In this document: positions 49,451 to 58,811 of the stretch, one piece after another | How the letters are laid out: each line of letters begins with the position of its first letter | Position numbering within the stretch: position 1 is the first letter of the stretch | Origin: Aliihoeflea sp. 40Bstr573 | GTDB taxonomy: Bacteria > Pseudomonadota > Alphaproteobacteria > Rhizobiales > Rhizobiaceae | Direction: 5' to 3' | DNA: 64,000 bases | Assembly: GCF_024105655.1 (NCBI RefSeq) | Contig: NZ_JAAAMH010000012.1 | Span: 1-64,000, forward strand | Made by a program: the position numbers and the translations under genes | The notes under the pieces: generated by a model | Seen by the model: the letters and a program-made list of their open reading frames with translations, nothing else | Database searches by the model: none | What the model was told of the DNA's origin: nothing

Positions 49451-50178
49451 ATGCCATCCTCTCCGTCGACTGCGCTCAGAAGAAGTTCGGCGGTCTGATC
49501 GCCGTCAACGATGTCTCGTTCGATGTCCGCGAGGGCGAACTTCTCGGTCTGATCGGGCCGAATGGGTCCGGCAAGACGACCATGCTCAACCTGATTTCCG
49601 GTGCGCTGCGCCCGAGCGCCGGCGAGATCCGGCTGAAAGGCGAGCGCATCTCCGGCCACGCCGCGCACCACATCGCCCGGCAGGGCGTCGCGCGCACCTT
49701 CCAGCTTGTGCGCATCCTGCCGTCGATGACGGCGGAGGAAAACGTCATGGCTGGCGCCGTCTTCGCGCGCAACCGGCTGTGGGGAACGAACGCCCGTGCG
49801 CTCGCCCGCAAGCTGCTCGCTCGCGTCGGGCTCGAGGGCAGGGCGGACATGCCTGTCGCGTCGATGACCTATATCGACCAGAAGCGCATCGAACTGGCGC
49901 GCGCGCTGGCCGCCGACCCGCGCGTGCTGCTGCTCGACGAATGGCTTGCCGGCCTCAACCCGACCGAACTGCAGATCGGCATTGCGCTGATCGACGATCT
50001 GCGCCGCGAAGGCCGCACCATCATCATGGTCGAACATGTGATGGACGCGATCCGCACGCTTTGCGACCGATGCGTCGTCATGAACACCGGAACCAAGATC
50101 GCCGAAGGGGACGTTTCCGACGTGCTATCCGACCCTCAAGTCGTTCGCGCCTATCTGGGGGACGACGACGATGCTTGA
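49447..50178 (+). CDS. LivG-type ABC transporter ATPase
   Basis: The 243-residue ATPase has Walker A GPNGSGKTT, Q-loop region ARTFQLVRIL, and Walker B RVLLLDEWLAGLNP, with the H-loop in VEHVMDAI. The signature segment reads A-S-M-T-Y-I-D-Q-K-R, where canonical LivG proteins have L-S-Y-G-x-Q-R, a noticeable deviation. It energises transport together with the LivF-type subunit, whose start lies 8 bases inside its end. Confidence 0.92.
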   Translation: MNAILSVDCAQKKFGGLIAVNDVSFDVREGELLGLIGPNGSGKTTMLNLISGALRPSAGEIRLKGERISGHAAHHIARQGVARTFQLVRILPSMTAEENVMAGAVFARNRLWGTNARALARKLLARVGLEGRADMPVASMTYIDQKRIELARALAADPRVLLLDEWLAGLNPTELQIGIALIDDLRREGRTIIMVEHVMDAIRTLCDRCVVMNTGTKIAEGDVSDVLSDPQVVRAYLGDDDDA

Positions 50179-51712
50179 GGTGACGAATCTCGGCGTCCGC
50201 TACGGCCGCCACCTCGCGCTCGAAGGCGTGTCCGCGAAAATCGCCAAGGGCGAAATCTGCGTCATTCTCGGTGCGAACGGCGCCGGTAAGTCCAGCCTGC
50301 TCAAGGCCATCGCAGGCCTGGTGAAAACCGAGCCCGGGACCGAGATCACGATGAACGGAAAGCCGATCCGAGGCGTCAAGGCGCACCGGATCGTCGAGGA
50401 GGGCATTGCCCTCGTGCCGGAAGGTCGCGGCATCTTCGGCGACCTGACGGTGGCCGAGAACCTGCAGCTCGGCGCCTTTGCCGGTCGCGCCCGGCATGGT
50501 GAAAGCGAAACGCTGAAACGCATCTACGAGCTCTTCCCCCGCCTCGCCGAACGCAAGGGGCAGATCGCGCGCACCATGTCTGGCGGCGAGCAGCAGATGG
50601 TCGCGATCGGCCGCGCGCTGATGTCGAAGCCCGACATCCTGATGCTCGACGAACCCTCGCTCGGCCTCTCGCCGCTTCTGTCGAAGGAGCTTTTCAAGTC
50701 CCTGAAGGCAGTGGCCGCCACCGGCGTGGGCATCCTGCTCGTGGAGCAGAACGCCAAGCTCAGCCTGCGCATCGCCGACAGGGGTTATCTAGTCGAGAAC
50801 GGCCTCATCACCGGAGAGGACACGGCGGTCAATCTGATGAGCGACCCTGCCGTGGTGAATGCCTATCTCGGTGGTGGAAAGTCCGAAGACGCCAAGCGAA
50901 GCGCAAGGCGCGGCATTTCGCTGCCGCCCTTCATGGCGCTGCCTGCCACTCTCGAGGCAGTGGCGCGGATGGCGGGCGACCTGGCAAGGCGTGCCGGTGC
51001 GATCCAGACGGCTTTCGTGCGCTACCTGCGACGCGAGAGCCCCGCGCCGAGCGCCTTTGCGGGCCGTTACGACCCGAAGTCCGGTCCCGACCCGTGGGAC
51101 GTGGCAGCCAGGGAGGCGATACAACCGAAACCAGCCTCCATCGACGCTGGCCGGATGTCCGCTCAGGCGGCGGAACTGGCGCGGCGCGCACAGGAGCGGC
51201 TCGCGGCGCATGTGGCGACGAACCGCCTGACCCGCGACGCGGCAATCGTCCGCGCAACGCAGGCACCGCAGCGCCCGGCTTTCGTCACACCTTCGATCGA
51301 ACCACGCCGCGCGGAACTTACGCTCGATGCCGCCGCGCTCGCCGACCAGGCTGCAAAGCGGCTCGCCCAGCATGTTGCCGACCGCCGCAAGCCGATCGAG
51401 CGACCCGTCCTGCCGCGCAAGCCGGTCGTCGCGCCGGCGGCGAAGCTCAATGGCGGCCACGGCCTCGTTGGACACAACAGTGCTGGCTTCGACATCGACG
51501 ATGACGAGACGCAGATGCCCGCAGCGCCGCAGCGCATCGACCTTTCCGACGTCGTGGCACGCGCCGCCGCCATTCAGGCGCAGCATGTCGCCGCGCGTCG
51601 AAAAACACTCGCCGCGTTCACGATCCTGCCGCAACCAGCGGCGAAGCTGGACGCCGAATCCAAACCGAAACAGAAATCCCCCAAAAAGCGGAAGAAGCAT
51701 AAGGAGGCTTGA
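50171..51712 (+). CDS. LivF-type ATPase with a 278-residue repeat-bearing tail
   Basis: Residues 1-235 are a normal LivF ATPase: Walker A GANGAGKSS (34-42), signature MSGGEQQM (136-143), Walker B DILMLDEPSLGLSP (155-168), ending NAYLGG. Residues 236-513 are extra. They hold four related helical repeats (about 259-288, 329-352, 384-407, 456-480), each ending near A-x-H-V-A-x-x-R, spaced by proline-rich linkers, and a lysine-rich end (KQKSPKKRKKHKEA). LivF proteins are normally about 235-240 aa. The tail does not resemble any known regulatory domain that I can name. The stop is 2 bases before the next ATG. Confidence 0.9.
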   Translation: MLEVTNLGVRYGRHLALEGVSAKIAKGEICVILGANGAGKSSLLKAIAGLVKTEPGTEITMNGKPIRGVKAHRIVEEGIALVPEGRGIFGDLTVAENLQLGAFAGRARHGESETLKRIYELFPRLAERKGQIARTMSGGEQQMVAIGRALMSKPDILMLDEPSLGLSPLLSKELFKSLKAVAATGVGILLVEQNAKLSLRIADRGYLVENGLITGEDTAVNLMSDPAVVNAYLGGGKSEDAKRSARRGISLPPFMALPATLEAVARMAGDLARRAGAIQTAFVRYLRRESPAPSAFAGRYDPKSGPDPWDVAAREAIQPKPASIDAGRMSAQAAELARRAQERLAAHVATNRLTRDAAIVRATQAPQRPAFVTPSIEPRRAELTLDAAALADQAAKRLAQHVADRRKPIERPVLPRKPVVAPAAKLNGGHGLVGHNSAGFDIDDDETQMPAAPQRIDLSDVVARAAAIQAQHVAARRKTLAAFTILPQPAAKLDAESKPKQKSPKKRKKHKEA

Positions 51713-51714
51713 AA

Positions 51715-53175
51715 ATGGCTCGTGTTTTCGAAGGCATGTATATCGGTGGCGGCTGGTCCGCGACGAAGAAGTCCTTCAAGGATTTGAACCCGGCTGATGG
51801 CTCGGTCTGGGCTGAGGTGCCCGATTCGGGCCGGGCCGAGACGACAGCGGCCATCGACGCCGCGCACAAGGCATTCCCCGAATGGGCTGCGCTGCCCTTC
51901 TCCAAGCGCGCCCACTACCTTCACAAGGCGGCTGAGATCTGGGAGCGCCGCAAGATGGAGATCATCGATGCCATCCAGGCCGAAGGCGGCGGGTGGTTCG
52001 GCAAGGGCATGTTCGAGACCGGCTATGTGCCTGAAGTGTTCCACGCCGCAGCGGCGTCCGTCTGGAACCCGATCGGCGATGTGATGCCGTCCGAATACGG
52101 AAAGGTCTCGATGGCGGTGCGCCGGCCGATGGGCGTCGTCTCGGTCATCAGCCCTTGGAACTTCCCTTGCATTCTCACCGCGCGCGGCTTCCTTTTCCCG
52201 CTGGTCGCGGGCAACACGATCGTCCTCAAGCCGTCCGAGGAAACGCCTTACCTCGGTGGACTGCTCTTCGCCGAAATCTTCGAGGAGGCGGGCCTGCCGA
52301 AGGGCGTCTTCAACGTCGTCACCTGCTCGCGGGACAATGTCCAGGAAGTTGGCGACGAGCTGATCGAGAACCCTTATGTCAAGGGCATCTCCTTCACCGG
52401 ATCGACGGCGGTCGGCCGGCAGATCGCGGCCAAGGCCGGCGCGCATTTGAAGAAGTGCTGCGTCGAACTCGGCGGCAAGGATTCGCTGATCGTGTGCGAC
52501 GATGCCGAAATGGAGCGCGCTACGCAGGCCGCTAATTTCGGCTCCTTCATGCATCAGGGCCAGATTTGCATGTCGGTCGAAAAGGTCCTCGTTCATGAGA
52601 AGATCTTCGACGATTTCCTGGCGAAGTTCGTCGAGCGCGCCAGGAAGCTCAAGGTCGGCGATCCGACCAAGAGCAAAGAGCACATCATCGGCCCGCTCAT
52701 CAACGACAAGCAGGTCGCCAAGGTGAAGGAGCAGCTCGACGACGCGATCGCCAAGGGCGCGAAGGTCGTGCTCGGCGGCAAGATCGAGGGCCGCTTCGTC
52801 GAGCCGACGATCCTGACCGGCGTGACGCCGGACATGAAGATCTACCAGGACGAGACGTTCGGCCCTGTCGTGCCGGTCATCCCGTTCCGTACCGACGAAG
52901 AAGCGATCGAGATCGCGAACGATACCGAATACGGTCTGTCCGCCGGCGTCATGACGCGCGACGAAGGACGGGGGCTTGCGATCGTCAACAAGCTCGACAC
53001 CGGCAATTGCCACATCAATTGTTCGTCGGTGAATGACGAGCCGCACGTCCCGTTCGGCGGGTTCAAGGCATCGGGCGTCGGCAAGCATGGCGGCCGTTGG
53101 TCGCTGGAAACCTTCACCGAGACGCGCTGGATCACGCTCGACCGCGGTGGTCGGCCCTATCCGCCGATGTTCTGA
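51715..53175 (+). CDS. Aldehyde dehydrogenase (second in operon)
   Basis: The 486-residue enzyme shows WNFPCILTARGFLFPLVAGN (NAD site), FTGSTAVGR, VELGGKDS with the base Glu, and MHQGQICMSV with the catalytic Cys. It is clearly distinct from the first aldehyde dehydrogenase of the operon (44842), sharing only family motifs. AAGGAGG at 51701-51707 sets the start. It ends the ABC operon just before a strong hairpin. Benzaldehyde/vanillin-type substrates are plausible but unproven. Confidence 0.92.
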   Translation: MARVFEGMYIGGGWSATKKSFKDLNPADGSVWAEVPDSGRAETTAAIDAAHKAFPEWAALPFSKRAHYLHKAAEIWERRKMEIIDAIQAEGGGWFGKGMFETGYVPEVFHAAAASVWNPIGDVMPSEYGKVSMAVRRPMGVVSVISPWNFPCILTARGFLFPLVAGNTIVLKPSEETPYLGGLLFAEIFEEAGLPKGVFNVVTCSRDNVQEVGDELIENPYVKGISFTGSTAVGRQIAAKAGAHLKKCCVELGGKDSLIVCDDAEMERATQAANFGSFMHQGQICMSVEKVLVHEKIFDDFLAKFVERARKLKVGDPTKSKEHIIGPLINDKQVAKVKEQLDDAIAKGAKVVLGGKIEGRFVEPTILTGVTPDMKIYQDETFGPVVPVIPFRTDEEAIEIANDTEYGLSAGVMTRDEGRGLAIVNKLDTGNCHINCSSVNDEPHVPFGGFKASGVGKHGGRWSLETFTETRWITLDRGGRPYPPMF

Positions 53176-53186
53176 TCAAAAACCAG

Positions 53187-53212
53187 AAGGCCGGGCAATG
53201 CCCGGCCTTTTC
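53187..53212. terminator. Terminator between convergent operons
   Basis: AAGGCCGGGC-AAT-GCCCGGCCTT is a perfect 10-bp stem followed by TTTCC on the plus strand and preceded by an A-containing flank, so it can act in both directions. It separates the ABC operon from fdsD. Confidence 0.9.
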
Positions 53213-53213
53213 C

Positions 53214-53552
53214 TTAGCCCTGCGATGCGGCGATGCGCGACTTAGTCTCGCCGGATGCCTCGCCCTTGTCGCCCGGCACTCCGGCATTGGCCTGGTGCGA
53301 CTGTTCCGGGCTGACCGGCTGGCCGGGGCGGCGGATCGTGGCAGCAGCTTCCAGAACGATGGGCTTCAGGCCTTCGCCACCTTTGTCGACCACCTCGAAG
53401 AAGTGACCGCGCATGCGCGGCTCCCAGAACTTGTTGATGTGCTCGGCAACACCTGCGACGCCGAGATCGTGCGGCTTCGATTCGAAGAAGGTGCCGATCT
53501 GGTTCGCCATGCGGATCAGCTTCGTATAGGGATTGAAGGCCTCATGCGACAT
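53214..53552 (-). CDS. fdsD: NAD-dependent formate dehydrogenase delta subunit
   Basis: The 112-residue protein has the FdsD core, KLIRMANQIGTFFES followed by GVAGVAEHINKFWEPRMR. The last 45 residues are non-conserved and hydrophilic. FdsD is required for assembly or stability of the FdsGBA complex. Its start lies 11 bases inside the fdhD end, making it the last gene of the operon. Confidence 0.88.
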   Translation of the reverse strand: MSHEAFNPYTKLIRMANQIGTFFESKPHDLGVAGVAEHINKFWEPRMRGHFFEVVDKGGEGLKPIVLEAAATIRRPGQPVSPEQSHQANAGVPGDKGEASGETKSRIAASQG

Positions 53553-54369
53553 GGGTGCTGCTTTCGGGCGTCAGGCGTTCGGGGTGGGTGAAGATGTCGA
53601 ATTCGTCGCCGCGCACCAGCGCGACAAGGCTCATGCCAGCCTCTTCGGCCGTGCGGATTGCAAGCGCCGTCGGTGCCGAAACGGCAATGATGAACGACGC
53701 GCCGATGGCGGCCGTCTTCTGCACCATCTCCACCGAAACCCGGCTCGTGACGACGACCGCGCCGGTCGAACCATTCACTCCGGCTCGCGCCAATGCGCCG
53801 GCGAGCTTGTCGAGTGCGTTGTGCCGACCGACGTCTTCGCGCGCGAAGACGACGCCGCGGCCCGGTACGTAGAACCCGGCGGCGTGGACGGCCCCAGTCT
53901 CCTTGTGGAACGGTTGAACCTTGGAAAGAAGCCGCACGGCCTGCGTGATCTCATAGGGCGAAAGCGTCAGCGCCGAACCGGAAACACCGCGCACGGCACG
54001 CATCGCCTCATCGATGGATTCGATGCCGCACAGCCCGCAGCCGACTGGCCCTGCAAGGCGACGCCGGCGCGCCTCAAAGCGCGTGTTCGCCTTGTCGAGG
54101 AGCCGAATCTGAATATCGATGCCCGCGCCGTGATCCTCTATGTCGATCGCCTCGATCTCGTCCGCTGAGGCAATGATGCCTTCGGTGAGCGAGAAACCGA
54201 TCGCGAAGTCCTCGAAGTCGGCGGGCGAGGCCATCATGACCGCATGCGTCGTCCCGCCATAGGACAGCGCGACCGGCGTTTCCTCGGGGACGTTGCGGTC
54301 CGCGGTCGAGCTGCCGGTCGTACGATGCGCGAGGCGGGAGACGGCGGTGATCGGGGGGCGGGCCTCCAT
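53542..54369 (-). CDS. fdhD: Formate dehydrogenase accessory sulfurtransferase FdhD
   Basis: The 275-residue protein has the FdhD pattern: ETPVALSYGGTTHAVMMASP, the DFAIGFSLTEGII segment, the paired cysteines in VGCGLCGIES, and REDVGRHNALDKLAGA. It transfers sulfur to the molybdenum cofactor before insertion into the alpha subunit. It follows fdsA by 5 bases. Confidence 0.95.
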   Translation of the reverse strand: MEARPPITAVSRLAHRTTGSSTADRNVPEETPVALSYGGTTHAVMMASPADFEDFAIGFSLTEGIIASADEIEAIDIEDHGAGIDIQIRLLDKANTRFEARRRRLAGPVGCGLCGIESIDEAMRAVRGVSGSALTLSPYEITQAVRLLSKVQPFHKETGAVHAAGFYVPGRGVVFAREDVGRHNALDKLAGALARAGVNGSTGAVVVTSRVSVEMVQKTAAIGASFIIAVSAPTALAIRTAEEAGMSLVALVRGDEFDIFTHPERLTPESSTHVA

Positions 54370-54374
54370 CGAGC

Positions 54375-57248
54375 CTACTCCGCCGCCTCCAGCGGCCGTG
54401 CGATCCGCCGGCTCTGCCGCGCCTGGTACTGATAGTCCACCTGCCAGTCCGACGGGCCGTTGGACGGTGTGACCTGAACCGCGGTCACCTTGTATTCGGG
54501 ACAGTTGGTCGCCCAGTCGGAGAAGTCGGTCGTGATGACGTTGGCCTGTGTGTTCGGATGATGGAACGTCGTGTAGACCACGCCCGGCGCGACGCGCTCG
54601 GTGATCAGCGCGCGCAGCGTCGTCTCGCCGGCGCGGCTCGCCAGCCGTACCCAGTCGCCATCACGCAGACCGCGGTTCTCCGCGTCGTGCGGATGGATCT
54701 CGAGCCGGTCCTCGTCGTGCCAGACGACATTTTCCGTACGCCGCGTCTGCGCACCGACATTGTACTGCGACAGGATTCGACCCGTTGTGAGAAGCAGAGG
54801 GAAGCGCGGCCCGGTCTTTTCGTCGGTGGCGACATATTCCGTGCGGATGAACTTGCCCTTGCCGCGCACGAAGCCGTCGATGTGCATGATCGGCGTCCCG
54901 GCGGGCGACTTCTCGTTGCAGGGCCACTGAACCGAGCCCATTTTGTCGAGATAGTCATACGACACCAGTTGGAAGGACGGCGTGGTCTTGGCGATCTCGT
55001 CCATGATCGCCGACGGGTGGCCGTAGTTCCAGTCGAGCCCCATTTCCTGGGCGAGCTTCTGCGTCACCTCCCAGTCGGCAAGCCCGTTCTTCGGCGCCAT
55101 CACCTTGCGAACGCGGTTGATGCGGCGCTCGGCATTGGTGAAAGTTCCGTCCTTCTCGAGGAAGGTCGAGCCCGGCAGGAAGACGTGGGCGTAGTTCGCC
55201 GTTTCGTTGAGGAAGAGATCGTGGACGACCACGCACTCCATGGCGGCAAGGCCGGCCGAGACATGCTTGGTGTCCGGATCGGACTGGAGGATGTCCTCGC
55301 CCTGGATGTAGATGCCCTTGAACGTGCCTTCGACGGCGGCGTCGAGCATGTTGGGAATGCGCAGCCCCGGCTCGTTGTCGAGCTTGGTGCCCCAAAGGCT
55401 TTCATAGATGTCGCGAACGGCGTCGCCCGAGATGTGCCGATAGCCGGGAAGCTCGTGCGGGAACGAGCCCATGTCGCAAGCGCCCTGCACGTTGTTCTGC
55501 CCGCGCAGCGGGTTCACGCCCACGCCCGGCCGGCCGATGTTCCCTGTTGCCATGGCAAGGTTTGCGATCGCCATGACCGTGGTCGAGCCCTGGGAGTGCT
55601 CGGTCACGCCGAGCCCGTAATAGATCGCGCCATTGCCGCCCCGGGCGTAAAGACGCGCGGCGCCGCGTATTTCGTCGGGGTCGATCCCGGCAAGCGCGCC
55701 GACGACTTCCGGCGAGTTCTGCTCCTCGGCGACGAAGGATGCCCAGTCCTCGAACTCCGACCAGTCGCAGCGCTCACGGATAAACGCCTCGTCGAAGAGG
55801 CCCTCGGTCACGATGACATGGGCAAGCGAGGTCAGAACCGCGACATTGGTGCCCGGCTTCAAGGGCAGATGGTGCTGCGCCTCGATATGGGGCGAGCGCA
55901 CGATGTCGGTGCGACGCGGGTCGAGCACGATCAGCTTCGCGCCCTGCCGCAGGCGCTTCTTCAGCCGCGAGGCAAAGACGGGATGCCCGTCGGTCGGATT
56001 GGCGCCGATGATCATCACGACGTCGGTCTGTTCGACCGAATCGAAATCCTGCGTGCCGGCGGACGTGCCGTAGGTCTGGCCGAGGCCGTAGCCGGTCGGC
56101 GAATGGCACACGCGCGCGCAGGTGTCGACATTGTTGTTGCCGAAGCCCTGCCGGATCAGCTTCTGAACGAGATACGTCTCCTCGTTGGTGCAGCGCGAGG
56201 AAGTGATTCCGCCGATCGCGCCCTTGCCGTACTGGTACTGGATGCGGCGGAATTCCTTGGCGATATGGGCGAAAGCTTCATCCCACGACACCTCGCGCCA
56301 CGGGTCCCCGATCTTCTCGCGGACCATCGGATTGAGGATGCGATCCTTGTGGTTCGAATATCCGTAGGCGAAGCGGCCTTTGACGCAGGAATGGCCCCGA
56401 TTGGCCTTGCCGTCCTTCCACGGCACCATGCGCACCAGTTCCTCGCCCTGCATTTCCGCCTTGAACGAGCAGCCGACGCCGCAATAGGCGCAGGTCGTGA
56501 CGACCGAACTCGTCGGCATGCCCTTTTCGAGCACGGATTTCTCGCGCAGCGCGTCCGTCGGGCAGGCCTGCACGCAGGCGCCGCAGGAAACGCACTCGGA
56601 TTCGAGGAAATTGGTCGGCCCGGCGGCGATGCGGGATTCGAAGCCGCGGCCCTCCACCGTCAGCGCAAAAGTGCCCTGGACCTCCTCACAGGCGCGAACG
56701 CATCGCGAGCAGACGATGCACTGCGCCGGGTCGTATGCGAAATAGGGGTTGGAGGTGTCACGCGCGATATAGTCGATATTGAGCGAGCCGTTGCCGGGCG
56801 CGACATGGTTGCGGCCGGCCGTGCCGTAGCGGTTTTCGGTGAGGCCGACCGACTTCAAGACCGCATCGAACTCGCTGCCTCCGAGCCCCGAATTCGAATC
56901 CCAGCCGAGCGGATGGTCGGAGACGTAAAGCTCCATGACGCCGCGCCGGATCGCGCCAAGCCTGTTCGATTGCGTGCGGACGGAGATGCCTTCCGCGACG
57001 GGCGTCGTGCAGGAGGCGGGCGTGCCGCCCCGACCTTCGATTTCGACGACGCAAACGCGGCAGGATCCGAAGGAATCCAGCATGTCGGTCGCGCACAGCT
57101 TGGGGATCTCGGTGCCGAGTTCCAGCGCAGCGCGCATGATCGACGTGCCCTCAGGCACGGTGACCGAGCGACCGTCGATCGTCAGCGTGACCTGCTTTTC
57201 GGATTTCGCGGCGGGCGTGCCGTAGTCGGTTTCGTGGACGAGACCCAT
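54375..57248 (-). CDS. fdsA: NAD-dependent formate dehydrogenase alpha subunit
   Basis: The 957-residue molybdo/tungsto-bis-MGD enzyme has an N-terminal [2Fe-2S] ferredoxin domain (CATDMLDSFGSCRVCVVEIE), a His-containing [4Fe-4S] segment and two ferredoxin clusters (CIVCSRCVRAC, CVSCGACVQACP). A Mo-proximal [4Fe-4S] follows (CAYCGVGCSF). The active site is R-V-C-H-S-P with cysteine instead of selenocysteine. C-terminal molydopterin-binding motifs are present (TTGRILSQYN). It oxidises formate to CO2 and passes electrons to FdsB. Full length for the family. Confidence 0.97.
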   Translation of the reverse strand: MGLVHETDYGTPAAKSEKQVTLTIDGRSVTVPEGTSIMRAALELGTEIPKLCATDMLDSFGSCRVCVVEIEGRGGTPASCTTPVAEGISVRTQSNRLGAIRRGVMELYVSDHPLGWDSNSGLGGSEFDAVLKSVGLTENRYGTAGRNHVAPGNGSLNIDYIARDTSNPYFAYDPAQCIVCSRCVRACEEVQGTFALTVEGRGFESRIAAGPTNFLESECVSCGACVQACPTDALREKSVLEKGMPTSSVVTTCAYCGVGCSFKAEMQGEELVRMVPWKDGKANRGHSCVKGRFAYGYSNHKDRILNPMVREKIGDPWREVSWDEAFAHIAKEFRRIQYQYGKGAIGGITSSRCTNEETYLVQKLIRQGFGNNNVDTCARVCHSPTGYGLGQTYGTSAGTQDFDSVEQTDVVMIIGANPTDGHPVFASRLKKRLRQGAKLIVLDPRRTDIVRSPHIEAQHHLPLKPGTNVAVLTSLAHVIVTEGLFDEAFIRERCDWSEFEDWASFVAEEQNSPEVVGALAGIDPDEIRGAARLYARGGNGAIYYGLGVTEHSQGSTTVMAIANLAMATGNIGRPGVGVNPLRGQNNVQGACDMGSFPHELPGYRHISGDAVRDIYESLWGTKLDNEPGLRIPNMLDAAVEGTFKGIYIQGEDILQSDPDTKHVSAGLAAMECVVVHDLFLNETANYAHVFLPGSTFLEKDGTFTNAERRINRVRKVMAPKNGLADWEVTQKLAQEMGLDWNYGHPSAIMDEIAKTTPSFQLVSYDYLDKMGSVQWPCNEKSPAGTPIMHIDGFVRGKGKFIRTEYVATDEKTGPRFPLLLTTGRILSQYNVGAQTRRTENVVWHDEDRLEIHPHDAENRGLRDGDWVRLASRAGETTLRALITERVAPGVVYTTFHHPNTQANVITTDFSDWATNCPEYKVTAVQVTPSNGPSDWQVDYQYQARQSRRIARPLEAAE

Positions 57249-57257
57249 CTGGCTCTC

Positions 57258-58811
57258 CTATTCGGCTGCGACCGCGACTTCGCGCGGCCTGAAATCGTCG
57301 GGGAAGTGGGTGATCGCGCTCATGACGGGGTAGGGCGTGAAGCCGCCAAGCGCGCACAGCGAACCGAACTTCATCGTGTTGCAAAGGTCGGAGATGAGCG
57401 CGAGGTTCGTCTCCGGCTCGATGCCGGCGCCTATCCGGTCGAGCGTCTCGACGCCGCGTGTCGAGCCGATGCGGCATGGGGTGCACTTGCCGCAGGATTC
57501 GACCGCGCAGAATTCCATCGCGAACCGCGCCTGGGAAAGCATGTCGGCGCTGTCGTCGAAGACGACGATGCCGGCATGGCCGATCAGCCCGTCCCTGGCC
57601 GCGAACGCCTCGTAGTCGAACGGCGTGTCGAACAGCGCGCGCGGGAAATAGGCTCCCAGAGGTCCGCCGACCTGCACCGCCTTGACCGGACGGCCCGACG
57701 CCGTGCCGCCGCCGATCTCGTCGATGATCTCGCCCAGCGTCATGCCGAACGCGGCCTCGAACAGCCCGCCATGCCTGACGTTGCCAGCGATCTGGATCGG
57801 AATGGTGCCGCGCGAGCGACCCATACCGAAATCCTTGTAATGCGCGGCGCCCTTGTCGAGAATGATTGGCACGGAGGCCAGCGAAATGACGTTGTTGACG
57901 ACGGTCGGCTTGCCGAAGAGTCCCTGTAACGCAGGCAGGGGCGGCTTGGCACGCACGACGCCGCGCTTGCCTTCGAGCGAGTTCAGGAGCGAGGTTTCCT
58001 CGCCGCACACATAGGCGCCCGCGCCGACGCGAACTTCCATGTCGAATGCATGTGCCGAGCCGAGCACGCCCGACCCCAATACGCCGGCACCGCGCGCGAC
58101 CTCGATCGCTGCGTTCATGGTCGCAACGGCGTGCGGATATTCCGAGCGCAGATAAATGTAGCCCTTGTTCGCGCCCGTCGCGATGCCGGCGATCGCCATG
58201 CCCTCGATGAGCACGAAGGGGTCTCCCTCCATGATCATTCGGTCGGCGAAGGTGCCGCTATCGCCCTCGTCGGCGTTGCAGACGATGTATTTGCGCTCGC
58301 CCGGCGCGTCGTGGACGGTTTTCCATTTGATGCCGGTCGGAAAGCCCGCACCGCCACGCCCGCGCAGACCGGATTCGGTGACTGTTTGGACGATTTCGAG
58401 CGGCGTCATCGCGACGGCCTTCTCGAGCCCGGCGAGCCCGCCATGAGCGCGGTAGTCGTCGAGCGAAACCGGATCGATGATGCCGCAGCGCGCGAAGGTA
58501 AGACGCGTCTGCTTGGCAAGGAACGGAATGTCCTCCGGCCTGCCGAGCGATTTCGCGTGTTCGCCGCCGGCAAGGAAATTCGCATCGAACAGCGAGGCGA
58601 CATCGGATGGACGAACCGGCCCATAGGCGACGCGGCCATTCGACGTCTCCACCTCGACCATGGGCTCCAGCCAGTAAAGCCCGCGCGATCCGGTTCGCAC
58701 GATCTTCGCATCGATCCTGCGCGCGGCAAGCTCGGCCGCGACCGCCTTTGCGACCTTCTCGGCACCAAGCGCCAGCGATCCGGAATCGCGGGGGATGTAG
58801 ATGGTCGTCAT
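57258..58811 (-). CDS. fdsB: NAD-dependent formate dehydrogenase beta subunit
   Basis: The 517-residue NuoF-like subunit carries an N-terminal thioredoxin-like part, the FMN/NADH domain (GLRGRGGAGFPTGIKWK, NADEGDSGTF, GAGAYVCGEETSLLNS), a SLBB segment, and the [4Fe-4S] motif ESCGKCTPCRIG. It hands electrons from FdsA to NAD+. The ATG overlaps the fdsG stop by 4 bases; the frame extends further upstream inside fdsG but the family starts here. Confidence 0.96.
   Translation of the reverse strand: MTTIYIPRDSGSLALGAEKVAKAVAAELAARRIDAKIVRTGSRGLYWLEPMVEVETSNGRVAYGPVRPSDVASLFDANFLAGGEHAKSLGRPEDIPFLAKQTRLTFARCGIIDPVSLDDYRAHGGLAGLEKAVAMTPLEIVQTVTESGLRGRGGAGFPTGIKWKTVHDAPGERKYIVCNADEGDSGTFADRMIMEGDPFVLIEGMAIAGIATGANKGYIYLRSEYPHAVATMNAAIEVARGAGVLGSGVLGSAHAFDMEVRVGAGAYVCGEETSLLNSLEGKRGVVRAKPPLPALQGLFGKPTVVNNVISLASVPIILDKGAAHYKDFGMGRSRGTIPIQIAGNVRHGGLFEAAFGMTLGEIIDEIGGGTASGRPVKAVQVGGPLGAYFPRALFDTPFDYEAFAARDGLIGHAGIVVFDDSADMLSQARFAMEFCAVESCGKCTPCRIGSTRGVETLDRIGAGIEPETNLALISDLCNTMKFGSLCALGGFTPYPVMSAITHFPDDFRPREVAVAAE

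Noticed and set aside
51574-53088. 504-codon minus-strand frame opposite the second aldehyde dehydrogenase
   Set aside because: Mirror frame of a well-supported gene, with histidine/arginine/aspartate-rich composition typical of antisense reading.
54558-57929. 1123-codon open frame on the plus strand
   Set aside because: It is antisense to fdsA and fdsB, which have full family motifs. Long mirror frames are expected in GC-rich DNA.
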